In this document: positions 8,219 to 17,211 of the stretch, piece after piece
Layout of the letters: the number at the start of each line of letters is the position of its first letter
Numbering within the stretch: the stretch's first letter is position 1
Source of the DNA: DAORHV01 sp964448405
GTDB taxonomy: Bacteria; Patescibacteriota; Gracilibacteria; Peribacterales; Peribacteraceae
DNA length: 64,000 nucleotides
Direction of reading: 5' to 3'
Assembly: GCA_964448405.1 (NCBI GenBank)
Contig: CAYUVW010000005.1
Location: forward strand, 4,816-68,815
Made by a program: the position numbers and the translations under genes
Notes under the pieces: generated by a model
Databases searched by the model: none
Seen by the model: the letters and a program-made list of their open reading frames with translations, nothing else
Told to the model about the DNA's origin: nothing

Positions 8219-9844
8219 ATGAACAGAGTTTTCCGAGAAATCGCGCAGAACTGGAAATCGGGCCTCACCGTGGCCATGGTCTCGGTGCCGCTTTCGCTGG
8301 CTTTGGCGATTGCATCGGGAGCAACGCCCGTCATGGGTATTATTACGGCGGTGTGGGCCGGCTTGGTGGCGGCCGCGCTGGGTGGCAGCGAATACAACGT
8401 CGTCGGTCCGGCCGGAGCATTGTCTGGAATTTTGGCGGCGTTCGCGCTGACGGTGGGCGTGCAGTATTTGCCGCTGCTGGCACTGTTGTCGGGCGCACTG
8501 GTGTTCGTGTGCTACATCTTCAAGTGGGAAAAATACCTGGTGTTCATTCCGTCCAGCGTCATGCACGGTTTTACGCTGGGCGTGGGTCTTACCATCGGTC
8601 TGGGCCAACTGAATTCGGCATTGGGTCTTTCCGGTCTGCCGGTACATGAATCTGCACTTCTGAACATCTGGGAGTCGCTGACGCACGTATCGCAATTCAA
8701 TCCGCTGACTGCGGGCTTGTTTCTCAGTCTGCTTCTTTTGCTGTTCGTTCTGGCGCGGTTCTTTCCGCGCATCCCCGGAGCGGTGGTCGTTGCCGTGCTG
8801 GGCATTGCAGTCGGCTATGCATCTGAAAGGCAGTTGTTGCCGCTGGCAATTACCACCCTGCATTCCAAATACGGCGCATTGCAGGCCACGCTCATTCAAG
8901 TGCCGACATTCTCGTTGCCACCGCTGAGCATGAATCTGTTGAAGGCCGCGTTCACCGTGGCGGTGGTCGCCGTGCTGGAGACGTTGCTGTCGGCAAAAAT
9001 CGTGGATGGCATGACCGGTACGCGGTTCAATCAGCGCCGCGAAGTATTCGGCTTGGCCTGGGCCAACATTGCATCGGGTCTGGCCGGCGGATTGCCGGCA
9101 ACCGGAGTGCTGGTACGCACCGCGCTGAACGCCAAAACAGGGGCCAAGTCGCGCTGGTCATCGGGAATCAACGCCGTGTTCGTGCTGCTCATTGCACTGG
9201 TCCTGTTCCCGGGTTTCCAGTATTTGCCGCTGGCGGCAGTGGCGGCGATTCTGGTGTTCGCGTCCATTCGCATGGTGGAGGTGCATCACTTCAAGAAAAT
9301 CTTCCTGTTCGACCAGAGCTCCTTTTGGCTTTCCATCGTTGTTGCATTGCTCACGTTCGGCGTGGATCCCATGATCGGACTGCTGGTGGGTGCAACGGTG
9401 GCGCTGTTGGCTTTTGCACAACACTTGTCGCGCGGCCAGAGTGAGCTGACGCTGCACCGCGACCACAAGCTTGTCGCACGCATTCCGCATCATCGCTTGT
9501 GCGATTACAAAGAGCCTATGGATGTGGTGGTGTACCGCTTTGCCGGAGAACTCACGTACTTCAACGGCGCATCGCACGAAGATTCGATTAAAAAAATTCC
9601 GGCCGATACGCTTATTTTCAGCCTGCGCAATTTGTTCTACATCGACTTGGACGGCTTGGACGTTCTGCGCGAAATCGTCAAAAACCGCAAAGCTGTTGGG
9701 AAAGATGTCATCATTACCGGAGCAGGGGAGTTCATTTTGCCGCTCCTGGAAAAAGCACCGTGGTTCGTGCACGAAGAAAAGCACGGCAAGGTCTTCAAGA
9801 GCACGACCGAAGCACTGAAATCGCTGGGATTTGTGATTGCGTAG
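8219..9844 (+). CDS. SulP-family anion transporter with STAS domain
   Basis: 541 aa. The N-terminal two thirds has about 10-12 hydrophobic segments with the SulP layout (NWKSGLTVAMVSVPLSLALAIASGATPVMGI, NVVGPAGALSGILAA). A cytoplasmic STAS domain follows at residues about 430-541 (DVVVYRFAGELTYFNG ... IFSLRNLFYIDLDGLDVLREIV). SulP proteins carry sulfate, bicarbonate or other anions; the substrate is not determinable. The ATG at 8219 (MNRVFREIAQNWKSG) is the natural family start and fits the promoter; the open frame extends upstream but that part overlaps the divergent control region. Confidence 0.93.
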   Translation: MNRVFREIAQNWKSGLTVAMVSVPLSLALAIASGATPVMGIITAVWAGLVAAALGGSEYNVVGPAGALSGILAAFALTVGVQYLPLLALLSGALVFVCYIFKWEKYLVFIPSSVMHGFTLGVGLTIGLGQLNSALGLSGLPVHESALLNIWESLTHVSQFNPLTAGLFLSLLLLLFVLARFFPRIPGAVVVAVLGIAVGYASERQLLPLAITTLHSKYGALQATLIQVPTFSLPPLSMNLLKAAFTVAVVAVLETLLSAKIVDGMTGTRFNQRREVFGLAWANIASGLAGGLPATGVLVRTALNAKTGAKSRWSSGINAVFVLLIALVLFPGFQYLPLAAVAAILVFASIRMVEVHHFKKIFLFDQSSFWLSIVVALLTFGVDPMIGLLVGATVALLAFAQHLSRGQSELTLHRDHKLVARIPHHRLCDYKEPMDVVVYRFAGELTYFNGASHEDSIKKIPADTLIFSLRNLFYIDLDGLDVLREIVKNRKAVGKDVIITGAGEFILPLLEKAPWFVHEEKHGKVFKSTTEALKSLGFVIA

Positions 9845-9898
9845 GCATACAGGCAAGATCGTAGCCCCTTTTCTTTTGGCTTACCCAAGCCATTCAAG

Positions 9899-9927
9899 TT
9901 GTCAGAAATCACTTTTTACGCTATAAT
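9899..9927 (+). promoter_or_regulatory. consensus sigma-70-type promoter
   Basis: TTGTCA (9899-9904), exactly 17 bp, perfect TATAAT (9922-9927). It drives the 92-aa gene at 9983, with about 50 nt of leader. One of the strongest promoters in the window by consensus. Confidence 0.8.
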
Positions 9928-9982
9928 TCTGAAATAGCAAGAATGTAAGCGCATGCTGTTCTTGTTTCTTTCCCCCACGTTT

Positions 9983-10261
9983 ATGTCCAATGCGAATACC
10001 CTTAAAGCGCGAGTCGAAGGCGAGACCATCGTGCTGTTCAAGGAAGGCCAAGAGGAATCACCTGCAGTGAGACACAACTTGAATGCCGTACTACAATCAT
10101 TCGGCTTCGATATGCGCCAGTTGCTCTCCACATTCGAATACTCCTCGCGGATCGGCTTGCCGTTGGACGTTGCCACGCCGGAAAGCTTCGGAGCGCAGAT
10201 GCGCCAGAACAAACTCTACGACGAGGGTCGCACGTCCGACGACGACCGTTTCGACGACTAG
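9983..10261 (+). CDS. small hydrophilic protein, unknown
   Basis: 92 aa from the ATG at 9983 (MSNANTLKARVEGETIVLFKEG). No signal peptide or membrane segment is seen. The middle (SPAVRHNLNAVLQSFGFDMRQLLSTFEYSS) looks helical and the C-terminus is acidic (DEGRTSDDDRFDD). The strong consensus promoter suggests abundant expression. An in-frame ATG at 9953 would add 10 residues. It converges with priA 24 bp downstream. No family recognised. Confidence 0.7.
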   Translation: MSNANTLKARVEGETIVLFKEGQEESPAVRHNLNAVLQSFGFDMRQLLSTFEYSSRIGLPLDVATPESFGAQMRQNKLYDEGRTSDDDRFDD

Positions 10262-10285
10262 GTCGTCGCGAACGCCGTTCTGCGG

Positions 10286-12388
10286 TTACTCCCACTCGAT
10301 GGGATCCACGTCGATACTCACTCCTCGCAAATCCATTGTCGAGAGTGCAGTACGCGGTGCTTTGCCTTTCAGGAAGACGCTCCACTTGCCTTTGCGTTTG
10401 CCCGGCAGCGGCGCGGCAGCCCATGCCACGCACTCTTCGGGATTGGATTTGTTGGCCCGCTCGACCAGTTCGTGCGCTTTGGCTTCGCCGCCGGTGCGAA
10501 CGATCAGACGGATCATCTGCGTGATGGGCGGGTAACCCGCTTCGGCGCGCAGTGTGAGTTCGGCATCCAGATATTCGGGGATGGCGCGCTTGGCCGACAG
10601 TGCGATTTCGGCGGCCTCGGGGCGGAAGGTTTGCAGCATGACTTCGGCACCCGGTTGTTCCGGCACCCGCCGCAGCAGGTTTCCGATGTGCTGCACCACC
10701 CGTTCACCGGCGCGGAAGTGGGGGAGCGAGAGGCCAATGTCGGCAATGAGCACCGCGCCCAGCGTGACCTTTGGCAATTCGGCCGCACGAACGACGGGTT
10801 GTGTGCCGACCAAAATGTCGATATCGCCGGCTTCGGCGCGCGCCAGCACGCTGCCGATGCTTTCTTGCTCCAGTGTTTCGGCATCCACACGGGCGATGCG
10901 TGCTTTCGGGAAGAGTTTTTTGAGCGTGGCTTCCACGCGCTGCGTTCCGGCACCGATGGCGTGCAGACGCGGTGAGCGGCAGTGGGGGCAGGTTTCGGGC
11001 AGCGGGAGAATTTCCTCGGCATGCTGGTCGACCAAGTGCGGTTTTCCGTCGATCATATGCACCGTCAGCGGCAATGTGGTGCGTGCGGACGTGAGCATCT
11101 TGCGGCAATCCAGGCACAGCAGGCCGGTGGCGCTGCCGCGGCGGTTGATGAGCAGGACGGATTGTTCGCCGTTCTTCAGTCGCTTTTCCAGTGCACCGAT
11201 GAGCGGAGCGGACAGCGGGTACTGCTTTCCGGCCGTTTCCTGTGCCAAATCCACCACGCGCACAACGGGCGCACTTGGACTTGGTTCATCCGTGTGGACG
11301 AGTGAAAAACGCGGCGATTGCCCCACAGCATGCTTCCAGCTTTCGAGTGCCGGCGTTGCCGAACAGAGCACCAGCTTGGCATTTGACGATTTGCACAACA
11401 CCTCCGCGGTAAGGCGGGTGTGATACCGCGGTGATTGTTCGTTCTTGTAGGTCCATTCGTGTTCGTCATCCACAATCACCAACCCCAACGCGCTGAGCGG
11501 CGTGAACAGCGCTGTACGCGTGCCGACCACGATATGCGGCCGCGGCAGCTGCAACGTGCGCCATTGGCGGCGGCGTTGGGCCGGTGTGAGCGCACTGTGC
11601 ACAAGTTCGACGGTGGTTTGCAGTTCGGTTTCCATTTTCCGGCGCAGACGTTCGGCACTGACTTTGTCGGGTGCCAGAAGAACGCTGGACTGTCCGCGCT
11701 TGGCTGCATTGCACACGAGTGATGCGAACAGCTTTGCACGATCGATGCCGCCGGAATCAATGAGGAGCGTGGGCTTACTGTCGGCCAGAATCTGCTTGGC
11801 GATGTCGGCTTGGCGTGGCGTGAGTTCGGGTGAAGTGGGCTTGGGTGCCTCCGACAAATCTACCGCCTCGATATGTTCCGAGGCGCTGAGGATGCGCTTC
11901 TCGACCATTGCACGCAGCGTGGCACTCGTGGCGCCGGTTTCGGTTTGTATATCGTGCGCCGAGGCGATGTCGTGGTTTTGCAAATACTCGATGACTGCCA
12001 ATTGCCGCACGCCACGCGTGGCCGGAAGGTTCTTGCAGAGTGCGTACATGGTCGTCTTCACCGGCAGCAGCAGCGACCATGGCGGTTGCGGCAGCATGAC
12101 CTGCAGTACGTGGCGCAGCGTGCAGCAGTAATAGCCGGCCATCCAGCGCGCGGTTTTCAAAAGCGCTGGAGACAGCAGCGGCATGTGGTGCACGATGCTT
12201 TCGATCGGCTTCAATGCGTAAGTATTGGTGCTGTCCACCTCGCGTACGTCCATGACGATGCCTTCCACGTGGCTGTTGCGCAGCGGAACTTTTACCAGCA
12301 TTCCCGGTCGTACGGTTGCTTCTGCCGCGTACGACAGACCGTTGCCGATGCCATGAGAGCGCGATGAGAGCACCACGGTTGCTTCCAT
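10286..12388 (-). CDS. priA: PriA primosomal protein, apparent pseudohelicase
   Basis: PriA restarts replication at collapsed forks. 700 aa with the family architecture: N-terminal 3'-BD domain, SF2 helicase lobes and C-terminal domain. The match is clear in GTRTALFTPLSALGLVIVDDEHEWTYK, SATPALESW, GAGTQRVEATLKKLFP and LPHFRAGERV. The Walker A site (normally GVTGSGKTEVY) reads DSGGIDRAKLF near residue 210. The arginine motif normally reading VAGRAGR is HIGNLLRRV near residue 570. Only two of four zinc Cys pairs remain (CLDC near 423, CPHC near 467). ATPase and helicase activity are probably lost. Start ATG 12388 has TACAAT at 12395-12400, 6 nt upstream. Confidence 0.9.
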   Translation of the reverse strand: MEATVVLSSRSHGIGNGLSYAAEATVRPGMLVKVPLRNSHVEGIVMDVREVDSTNTYALKPIESIVHHMPLLSPALLKTARWMAGYYCCTLRHVLQVMLPQPPWSLLLPVKTTMYALCKNLPATRGVRQLAVIEYLQNHDIASAHDIQTETGATSATLRAMVEKRILSASEHIEAVDLSEAPKPTSPELTPRQADIAKQILADSKPTLLIDSGGIDRAKLFASLVCNAAKRGQSSVLLAPDKVSAERLRRKMETELQTTVELVHSALTPAQRRRQWRTLQLPRPHIVVGTRTALFTPLSALGLVIVDDEHEWTYKNEQSPRYHTRLTAEVLCKSSNAKLVLCSATPALESWKHAVGQSPRFSLVHTDEPSPSAPVVRVVDLAQETAGKQYPLSAPLIGALEKRLKNGEQSVLLINRRGSATGLLCLDCRKMLTSARTTLPLTVHMIDGKPHLVDQHAEEILPLPETCPHCRSPRLHAIGAGTQRVEATLKKLFPKARIARVDAETLEQESIGSVLARAEAGDIDILVGTQPVVRAAELPKVTLGAVLIADIGLSLPHFRAGERVVQHIGNLLRRVPEQPGAEVMLQTFRPEAAEIALSAKRAIPEYLDAELTLRAEAGYPPITQMIRLIVRTGGEAKAHELVERANKSNPEECVAWAAAPLPGKRKGKWSVFLKGKAPRTALSTMDLRGVSIDVDPIEWE

Positions 12389-12480
12389 GGGGTGATTGTA
12401 GCGGACGACAGGGCTTCAAAGATGACAAAGAAGACAATGGCGGCAAGGAGCAAATCGCACTCGTTGTCTTCGTTGATTTC

Positions 12481-13860
12481 TTAGTCTTCCCGGTGTTTGA
12501 ATGGCCACTTCCAAACCGCCGCACACGAGATGATGAGCAACGCGGCGGGAATCAGCATCTGGCGGTAGAACGACTCCGCTTTCAATAAGAACACGTAGTT
12601 CGGGGTGCACAGGTATACGAACAACACCGTCACGAATGTCAGGCCGCCCCAGATGAGCGTCACCGATTGGCGCGCCGATACGTTCGGCGAACGCCTGGAG
12701 AGTAGTACGAGCAGCAAGGCGACCGTTGCCGGAATCGCATACCACGCAATGCCGAATGCGCCGCGGCTGAACAAGCCCAGCACGGCTTCGGGCACGGCTT
12801 CGGAGTGACACGCGATACTGCTGTCGGTGCCGTGCGGCGTGAGGCTGAGGCCGCGCGTGAGTGCGAAGATCGGCCAGAGTGCAGACAGTCCGATTGTCAC
12901 GATTGCCGAACGCAGTGCGGGCTTGCGCCATGCCGCATCGCCGATGCACAGCAGGCCAACAACGAGAAGCCAGGGCAACAACCCGGATTGCATGCCCTCC
13001 GACTTGGTCCATACGCACGCCGCCGCATACGCGCCCGAGAGCAGGAGCCAACGTTGCGCCGAGCCGCCGCGACCGTGCGTTTCGATTGCCATGCACAGAC
13101 AGGCGATCGACAGCACCAGTGTTTGCACCAGCGTGATGTCGCCGAATCCTTGGGCCAAATGCAGTGCCAACAACGGAATGGTCAGCAGGACCGTGATTGC
13201 GATTGTGGCAATGAACGTTCCGCGCATGCGACGCAGCAGCAGGAACGCCGCACTGAATGCGCTCAACGACAGCAGAAAATGAATGGCGTTGGCGGCGGTA
13301 TCGTTCCACGCACGTTGGCCTTGATTGGCCGTTATTTGCAGCGCGTGGTAGAGAAACGGGTAATTCGGCTTGGCCATGCCGCGCGATTCATCGGCATCGA
13401 ATGCCATTGCGCGGTCCACGTAGGAAATGCGTGAACGCATGGTCCAGTTGGTGGCGCTGTCGTATTGGAATGTGGGTAGCAGCACGGCATGCGAGAATGC
13501 GTAGCCGACATCCACCGCAAGCAGTATGGCGCAGGCAACGAGCAGTACGCGTTTACCCGTTGTCAGCTTTTCCCGCGGTACGCAGACGTTTGCAGTATCG
13601 GACGAATGCATCTTAGATGCCGCCAGCCAGAAACCTGCCAGCATGCAGGCGTTGCCGAGCAGTATGCTGAGCGGTGTCAGTGCCACGTGCGTGAACGTCA
13701 GCACGCAGACGAGCATGGCGTTGAACAATGCCGCAACCGGCAGCGCCAAACATGCGCGCAGCGGCTTGGATTCTTTTCCTCGAAGCAGAACGCGGGTGCC
13801 GAACCATCCCTGGAAGAACAGCAGTGCAGTAACGCCGGAGAATGTAAGGAAGGAGATCAT
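12481..13860 (-). CDS. polytopic membrane protein, possible GT39/GT83-type glycosyltransferase
   Basis: 459 aa with about 11 hydrophobic segments. A periplasmic loop holds acidic residues and an aromatic motif (TFQYDSATNWTMRSRISY ... DADESRGMAKPNYPFLYHAL), resembling lipid-linked sugar transferases of the ArnT/PMT class. That is a family-level inference, not certain. The ATG overlaps the stop of the upstream gene by 4 bp (ATGA at 13857-13860), so the two are translationally coupled and probably act together in envelope glycan assembly. Confidence 0.75.
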   Translation of the reverse strand: MISFLTFSGVTALLFFQGWFGTRVLLRGKESKPLRACLALPVAALFNAMLVCVLTFTHVALTPLSILLGNACMLAGFWLAASKMHSSDTANVCVPREKLTTGKRVLLVACAILLAVDVGYAFSHAVLLPTFQYDSATNWTMRSRISYVDRAMAFDADESRGMAKPNYPFLYHALQITANQGQRAWNDTAANAIHFLLSLSAFSAAFLLLRRMRGTFIATIAITVLLTIPLLALHLAQGFGDITLVQTLVLSIACLCMAIETHGRGGSAQRWLLLSGAYAAACVWTKSEGMQSGLLPWLLVVGLLCIGDAAWRKPALRSAIVTIGLSALWPIFALTRGLSLTPHGTDSSIACHSEAVPEAVLGLFSRGAFGIAWYAIPATVALLLVLLSRRSPNVSARQSVTLIWGGLTFVTVLFVYLCTPNYVFLLKAESFYRQMLIPAALLIISCAAVWKWPFKHRED

Positions 13861-14903
13861 TTGGCGGTGCGGCGGAACAGTTGGGAGCCATCGTGGAATG
13901 TACTGAGGAGTTCGGCGTTGGTCTGTGCGTCTCCGCAGAGCAGTACGCCATCCTTAAACGACCAGTCGATCTTGCCGTCCATGAGCACCAACGTGGACCC
14001 GCTGGCCATGGCAGGGGAGTCGGACACCGGAATCGGATAGACGAAATAGCGCAGTAATTTCTCGCGGAAGTTGGTGCCGTCGCGGCAGACGTAGACAGAT
14101 TTTGGCTCTGCGGGACCGCTCATGGTTATGACCCCGGCGATCTCCTGCATCGATCCGGCTTCGTCATACATGCCGTGACCGTAGTATTCGGACATGTGTT
14201 GCGCAGTGAATTGTGTCAGGTCCAACGCGAAACGCGCGCCGTAGAGCAAGCAGCCGCATGCCAACACGCCGATGGCGACCCGAATGCCGTCGGCAGAGCG
14301 ACGGCGCAGAAGCACCGCTGCGGCAACAAGCATTGCCAGCACGCCGAATGCCATGGTGACTTGCCAGCCAAGGGCGCGGTACCCGCGCAGCGCGTGGTAG
14401 CTGTTCGGTGCGTAGGACTCCGGAATGAAGAAGTGCTTTACGGCGGTTGCCACTATGGTCAGCGGCGTTGTCGGTATGAACTCAATCGTGGAGAACCCGG
14501 CTTGTACGGTTTCGTCTTTCACCAGGATGGTGGCCAGGTACGACGTGATGTTCGGCGACCAGCCCGGACTGGGGGTCAGGTCGACCAATGCCTGCCCTTC
14601 GCCGGCGGCCGGCAATCTGAAGTGCAAGAAGTCCGTTGGGCTGTATTGTTGATCTGCCTGCAATGGCACCAGATAAATCTCCAGTGTGTCGGTGCTGCCG
14701 TAGTCTATGCGCAACGACTGTCCGCCTTTGCCCTGCAATTTGGTCGTAAAGTGGCTTTTGTTGGTTTGCAGGCCGCGTGTGACCGGTTCGGCTGCGTCCA
14801 CCAAGTCCGGCGTGACTCGTATGGTGTCTTCTTGCGCATGCGCAAGAGGCAGCGCGTTCAACGATGCCAGAACGACCATGCCGATCATCATCAAACGCGA
14901 CAT
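13857..14903 (-). CDS. exported membrane protein, unknown, coupled to the downstream polytopic protein
   Basis: 348 aa from the ATG at 14903 (MSRLMMIGMVV). A signal peptide ends near ALPLAHAQ. An extracytoplasmic domain of about 160 residues follows, then two hydrophobic segments at about residues 180-200 and 210-225, then a C-terminal domain. The -10 box TATACT (14911-14916) lies 7 nt before the ATG, implying a leaderless message. Its stop overlaps the start of the next gene (ATGA). Function unknown. Confidence 0.7.
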   Translation of the reverse strand: MSRLMMIGMVVLASLNALPLAHAQEDTIRVTPDLVDAAEPVTRGLQTNKSHFTTKLQGKGGQSLRIDYGSTDTLEIYLVPLQADQQYSPTDFLHFRLPAAGEGQALVDLTPSPGWSPNITSYLATILVKDETVQAGFSTIEFIPTTPLTIVATAVKHFFIPESYAPNSYHALRGYRALGWQVTMAFGVLAMLVAAAVLLRRRSADGIRVAIGVLACGCLLYGARFALDLTQFTAQHMSEYYGHGMYDEAGSMQEIAGVITMSGPAEPKSVYVCRDGTNFREKLLRYFVYPIPVSDSPAMASGSTLVLMDGKIDWSFKDGVLLCGDAQTNAELLSTFHDGSQLFRRTAK

Positions 14904-14937
14904 GGCTGTGAGTATAGCCGGATCAATCGTCCGCTTC

Positions 14938-15315
14938 CTACTGGGTGAACAGCAGGATCGCCGACACCAACAGATTCCACACGGCGACAATGGCGACCAG
15001 GAGCGTCATCTTGAATTTCAACGCACGGCGGTAGGTGCGCTTGAAGGCGATCCAGTAGCCCGGCAAAATGCCGAGCGGCCAGAGGACGCTGAGCATAATG
15101 GAGAGCAGCCAGTAGACGTCTGCGGTCATATGCGACCACAGCGTTGCGCTGATGAACGGATTCAAAATGAGGACCGTCAGTCCCAGAATCGCCGCTCCCG
15201 GCAGACCGAGCAGAGGCACCACGCCGAAGCAGGCAATGGCGAATGCACCCAGCACCACGAACAAGCCAGTCAGGTCTTTGGGGTGTGCCGGTCCATCGCG
15301 CAACAGGCGGATCAT
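14938..15315 (-). CDS. small four-segment membrane protein, unknown
   Basis: 125 aa with about four hydrophobic segments (GLFVVLGAFAIACFGVVPLLG, AAILGLTVLILNPF, VYWLLSIMLSVLWPLGILPGYWIA, MTLLVAIVAVWNLLVSAILLF) and a basic loop FKRTYRRALKFK. A -10-like TATGAT (15322-15327) is 6 nt before the ATG. No family recognised. Confidence 0.7.
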   Translation of the reverse strand: MIRLLRDGPAHPKDLTGLFVVLGAFAIACFGVVPLLGLPGAAILGLTVLILNPFISATLWSHMTADVYWLLSIMLSVLWPLGILPGYWIAFKRTYRRALKFKMTLLVAIVAVWNLLVSAILLFTQ

Positions 15316-15377
15316 TGACGCATCATAAGCGCCATTCGTGCGCTTTCGCCAGCAAATTTCGAATAATTATGCAGTCT

Positions 15378-15800
15378 TTAGCCGATTGTCGTCAGTGTGA
15401 CGGCAATCACGACTAACGATACAAGCGGGTAGCCGGTGTCGATGAAGAACAATTCGAGTGGTTTTCCTGTGTACGCGTAGTTGGTGCCGAATGTGGTGGC
15501 GATAAATCCGGTCCACAGCACGACGGCAAGCTTGATTGCACCGACCGTTGTGGCGATGTGCGTCAGCTGCAGCAGTACAGCAAAAATGACTGCCATGGTG
15601 ATGCACGTGATAATGCTGATAGCAAGGCAGCGCAGCATGGCTTTCTGCATGTGCTCCGGATTGCCGGTGTCGATCTTCGAGAGGCGCAGCCAACGATGTA
15701 CGAACAACATGGGCGAAAACCACAGGAAGCCGAGTCCCATGGAAAGCAGTACCGATGCAGCGATAGCGACGACAGAGAGTTGACTCAGAAGCATCGGCAT
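15378..15800 (-). CDS. DUF1761-like membrane protein
   Basis: 140 aa with four hydrophobic segments. The GFLWFSP...RWLRLSKID start, the central WTGFIATTFGTNYAYTGKPLELFFIDTGYPLVS motif and the overall size resemble the DUF1761 family (function unknown). ATG 15800 (MPMLLSQ) is chosen; ATG 15794 and a TTG at 15809 are alternatives. A TACGAT box at 15828-15833 may be the promoter. Confidence 0.65.
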   Translation of the reverse strand: MPMLLSQLSVVAIAASVLLSMGLGFLWFSPMLFVHRWLRLSKIDTGNPEHMQKAMLRCLAISIITCITMAVIFAVLLQLTHIATTVGAIKLAVVLWTGFIATTFGTNYAYTGKPLELFFIDTGYPLVSLVVIAVTLTTIG

Positions 15801-15852
15801 ACGAAACAAGGAAAGAGTACTGCGTGCATCGTACCACGTTCATGAGACGATG

Positions 15853-17160
15853 TTAGCGTCCTCTGCGCCAGCCTCCGCCTCCGCCACCTCCTCCGCGACG
15901 ACCACCTCCACCGGAACGGCGATGCGGTTGTACGGAACGCGGGACATGGACTCCCACCGGGGGAGTCACGCCTTCGGCTCCTGCCATGTTGCTTTTCTTG
16001 AGCGGGCTGCGGATGAGACGTTCGATATCGCGGATGTCGCCATGCTGGTCGGGGGTCGCCAGTGAAATGGCGCGACCGCTCATACCTGCACGACCGGTGC
16101 GACCGATGCGGTGCACGTAGTCCTCGGCGTTCATGGGCAGATCGAAGTTAATGACCAACTCGATGCCGGTGACGTCGATGCCGCGTGCGGCGATGTCGGT
16201 GGCGACGAGTACGCGGTATTTGCCTTTCTTAAAGCCGTCGAGCGCTTCACGGCGCTGTGCGAGCGAGCGGTTGCTGTGGATTTCAGCCGATGTGTGGCCC
16301 ATGGCCTGCACGGACTTGGTGATTTTTTTTGCACCGTGCTTGGTGCGAGAGAACACCAGCACGCTGCCGCGGTATTCACCGAGTAATTTCGCCAGAACAG
16401 GAAGCTTGTCGCCGGCGCGGACGACAATCATCTCCTGTTCCACGTTGGCGGATGTGGTGCCCTGGCGGGCGACCTCGATGCGCAACGGGAGTTTCATTTG
16501 CTTGGTGGCCAGCGTTACGATGTCGGCCGGCATGGTGGCCGAGAACAACATGGTTTGGCGTTCCTTCGGCACATGCCTGAGGATTTCGTTGATCTGTTCG
16601 GAGAAACCCATATCCAGCATGCGGTCGGCTTCGTCGAGTACGAGAATGCTGACTTCGCGCAGCGTGATGGTTTTCTGCTTCAAGTGGTCGATGAGGCGGC
16701 CCGGAGTGGCGACCAAGATGCGCGGATTGCGCTTAATCATCTGGCGCTGAAGATTCATGGATGCGCCACCGACGAACACCGCCGTGCGAATGCCGAGTGC
16801 CGGCCCGAATTTCTGGAGCGTTTCATCGATCTGATAGGCAAGTTCGCGGGTAGGAGCGATGATCAATCCGCGTCCGCCGTGTTGCGAGAGACGCTGGAGC
16901 ATGGGCAAGCCGAACGCCAGTGTTTTGCCGGTGCCGGTCTGGGCGATACCAATGATGTCCTTTCCCTCGATACCGATGGGAATCGATTTCTGCTGAATGG
17001 GCGTGGGTGACTTGAAACCGATCTTTTCAAGTAAATCGAGCAGTTTCGGGGCGATGCCCATATTGCCGAACGTGACGTTCGGATCGGTGACCGGAGCAGC
17101 AGCTGCGATCGGAGTAGGAGGCGTTGCGGGAGCCGGAACGGGGACGTGTGAGGTAGGCAT
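15853..17160 (-). CDS. DEAD-box RNA helicase (RhlE-like)
   Basis: ATP-dependent RNA remodelling, 435 aa. The full motif set is present: Q motif FGNMGIAPKLLDLLEKIGFKSPTPIQ, AQTGTGKT, PTRELAYQ, TPGRLIDHL, DEADRMLDMGF, SATMP, VFSRTKHGAKK, ATDIAARGIDV and HRIGRTGRAGMSG. A Pro/Ala-rich leader of about 25 residues precedes the core. The C-terminus is an RGG-type tail of Gly and Arg, typical of RNA-binding extensions. A TACACT box (17169-17174) lies 8 nt before the ATG, implying a leaderless transcript. Confidence 0.95.
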   Translation of the reverse strand: MPTSHVPVPAPATPPTPIAAAAPVTDPNVTFGNMGIAPKLLDLLEKIGFKSPTPIQQKSIPIGIEGKDIIGIAQTGTGKTLAFGLPMLQRLSQHGGRGLIIAPTRELAYQIDETLQKFGPALGIRTAVFVGGASMNLQRQMIKRNPRILVATPGRLIDHLKQKTITLREVSILVLDEADRMLDMGFSEQINEILRHVPKERQTMLFSATMPADIVTLATKQMKLPLRIEVARQGTTSANVEQEMIVVRAGDKLPVLAKLLGEYRGSVLVFSRTKHGAKKITKSVQAMGHTSAEIHSNRSLAQRREALDGFKKGKYRVLVATDIAARGIDVTGIELVINFDLPMNAEDYVHRIGRTGRAGMSGRAISLATPDQHGDIRDIERLIRSPLKKSNMAGAEGVTPPVGVHVPRSVQPHRRSGGGGRRGGGGGGGGWRRGR

Positions 17161-17211
17161 GATGCCCCAGTGTAGCCCGATTTTAGGCTTTCTCCTACGC
17201 TATTTCCGCTT

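Noticed and set aside
12416..13309. Second minus-strand frame inside the polytopic membrane protein region
   Set aside because: Composition (His/Arg-rich, no hydrophobic spans) marks it as an out-of-frame shadow.
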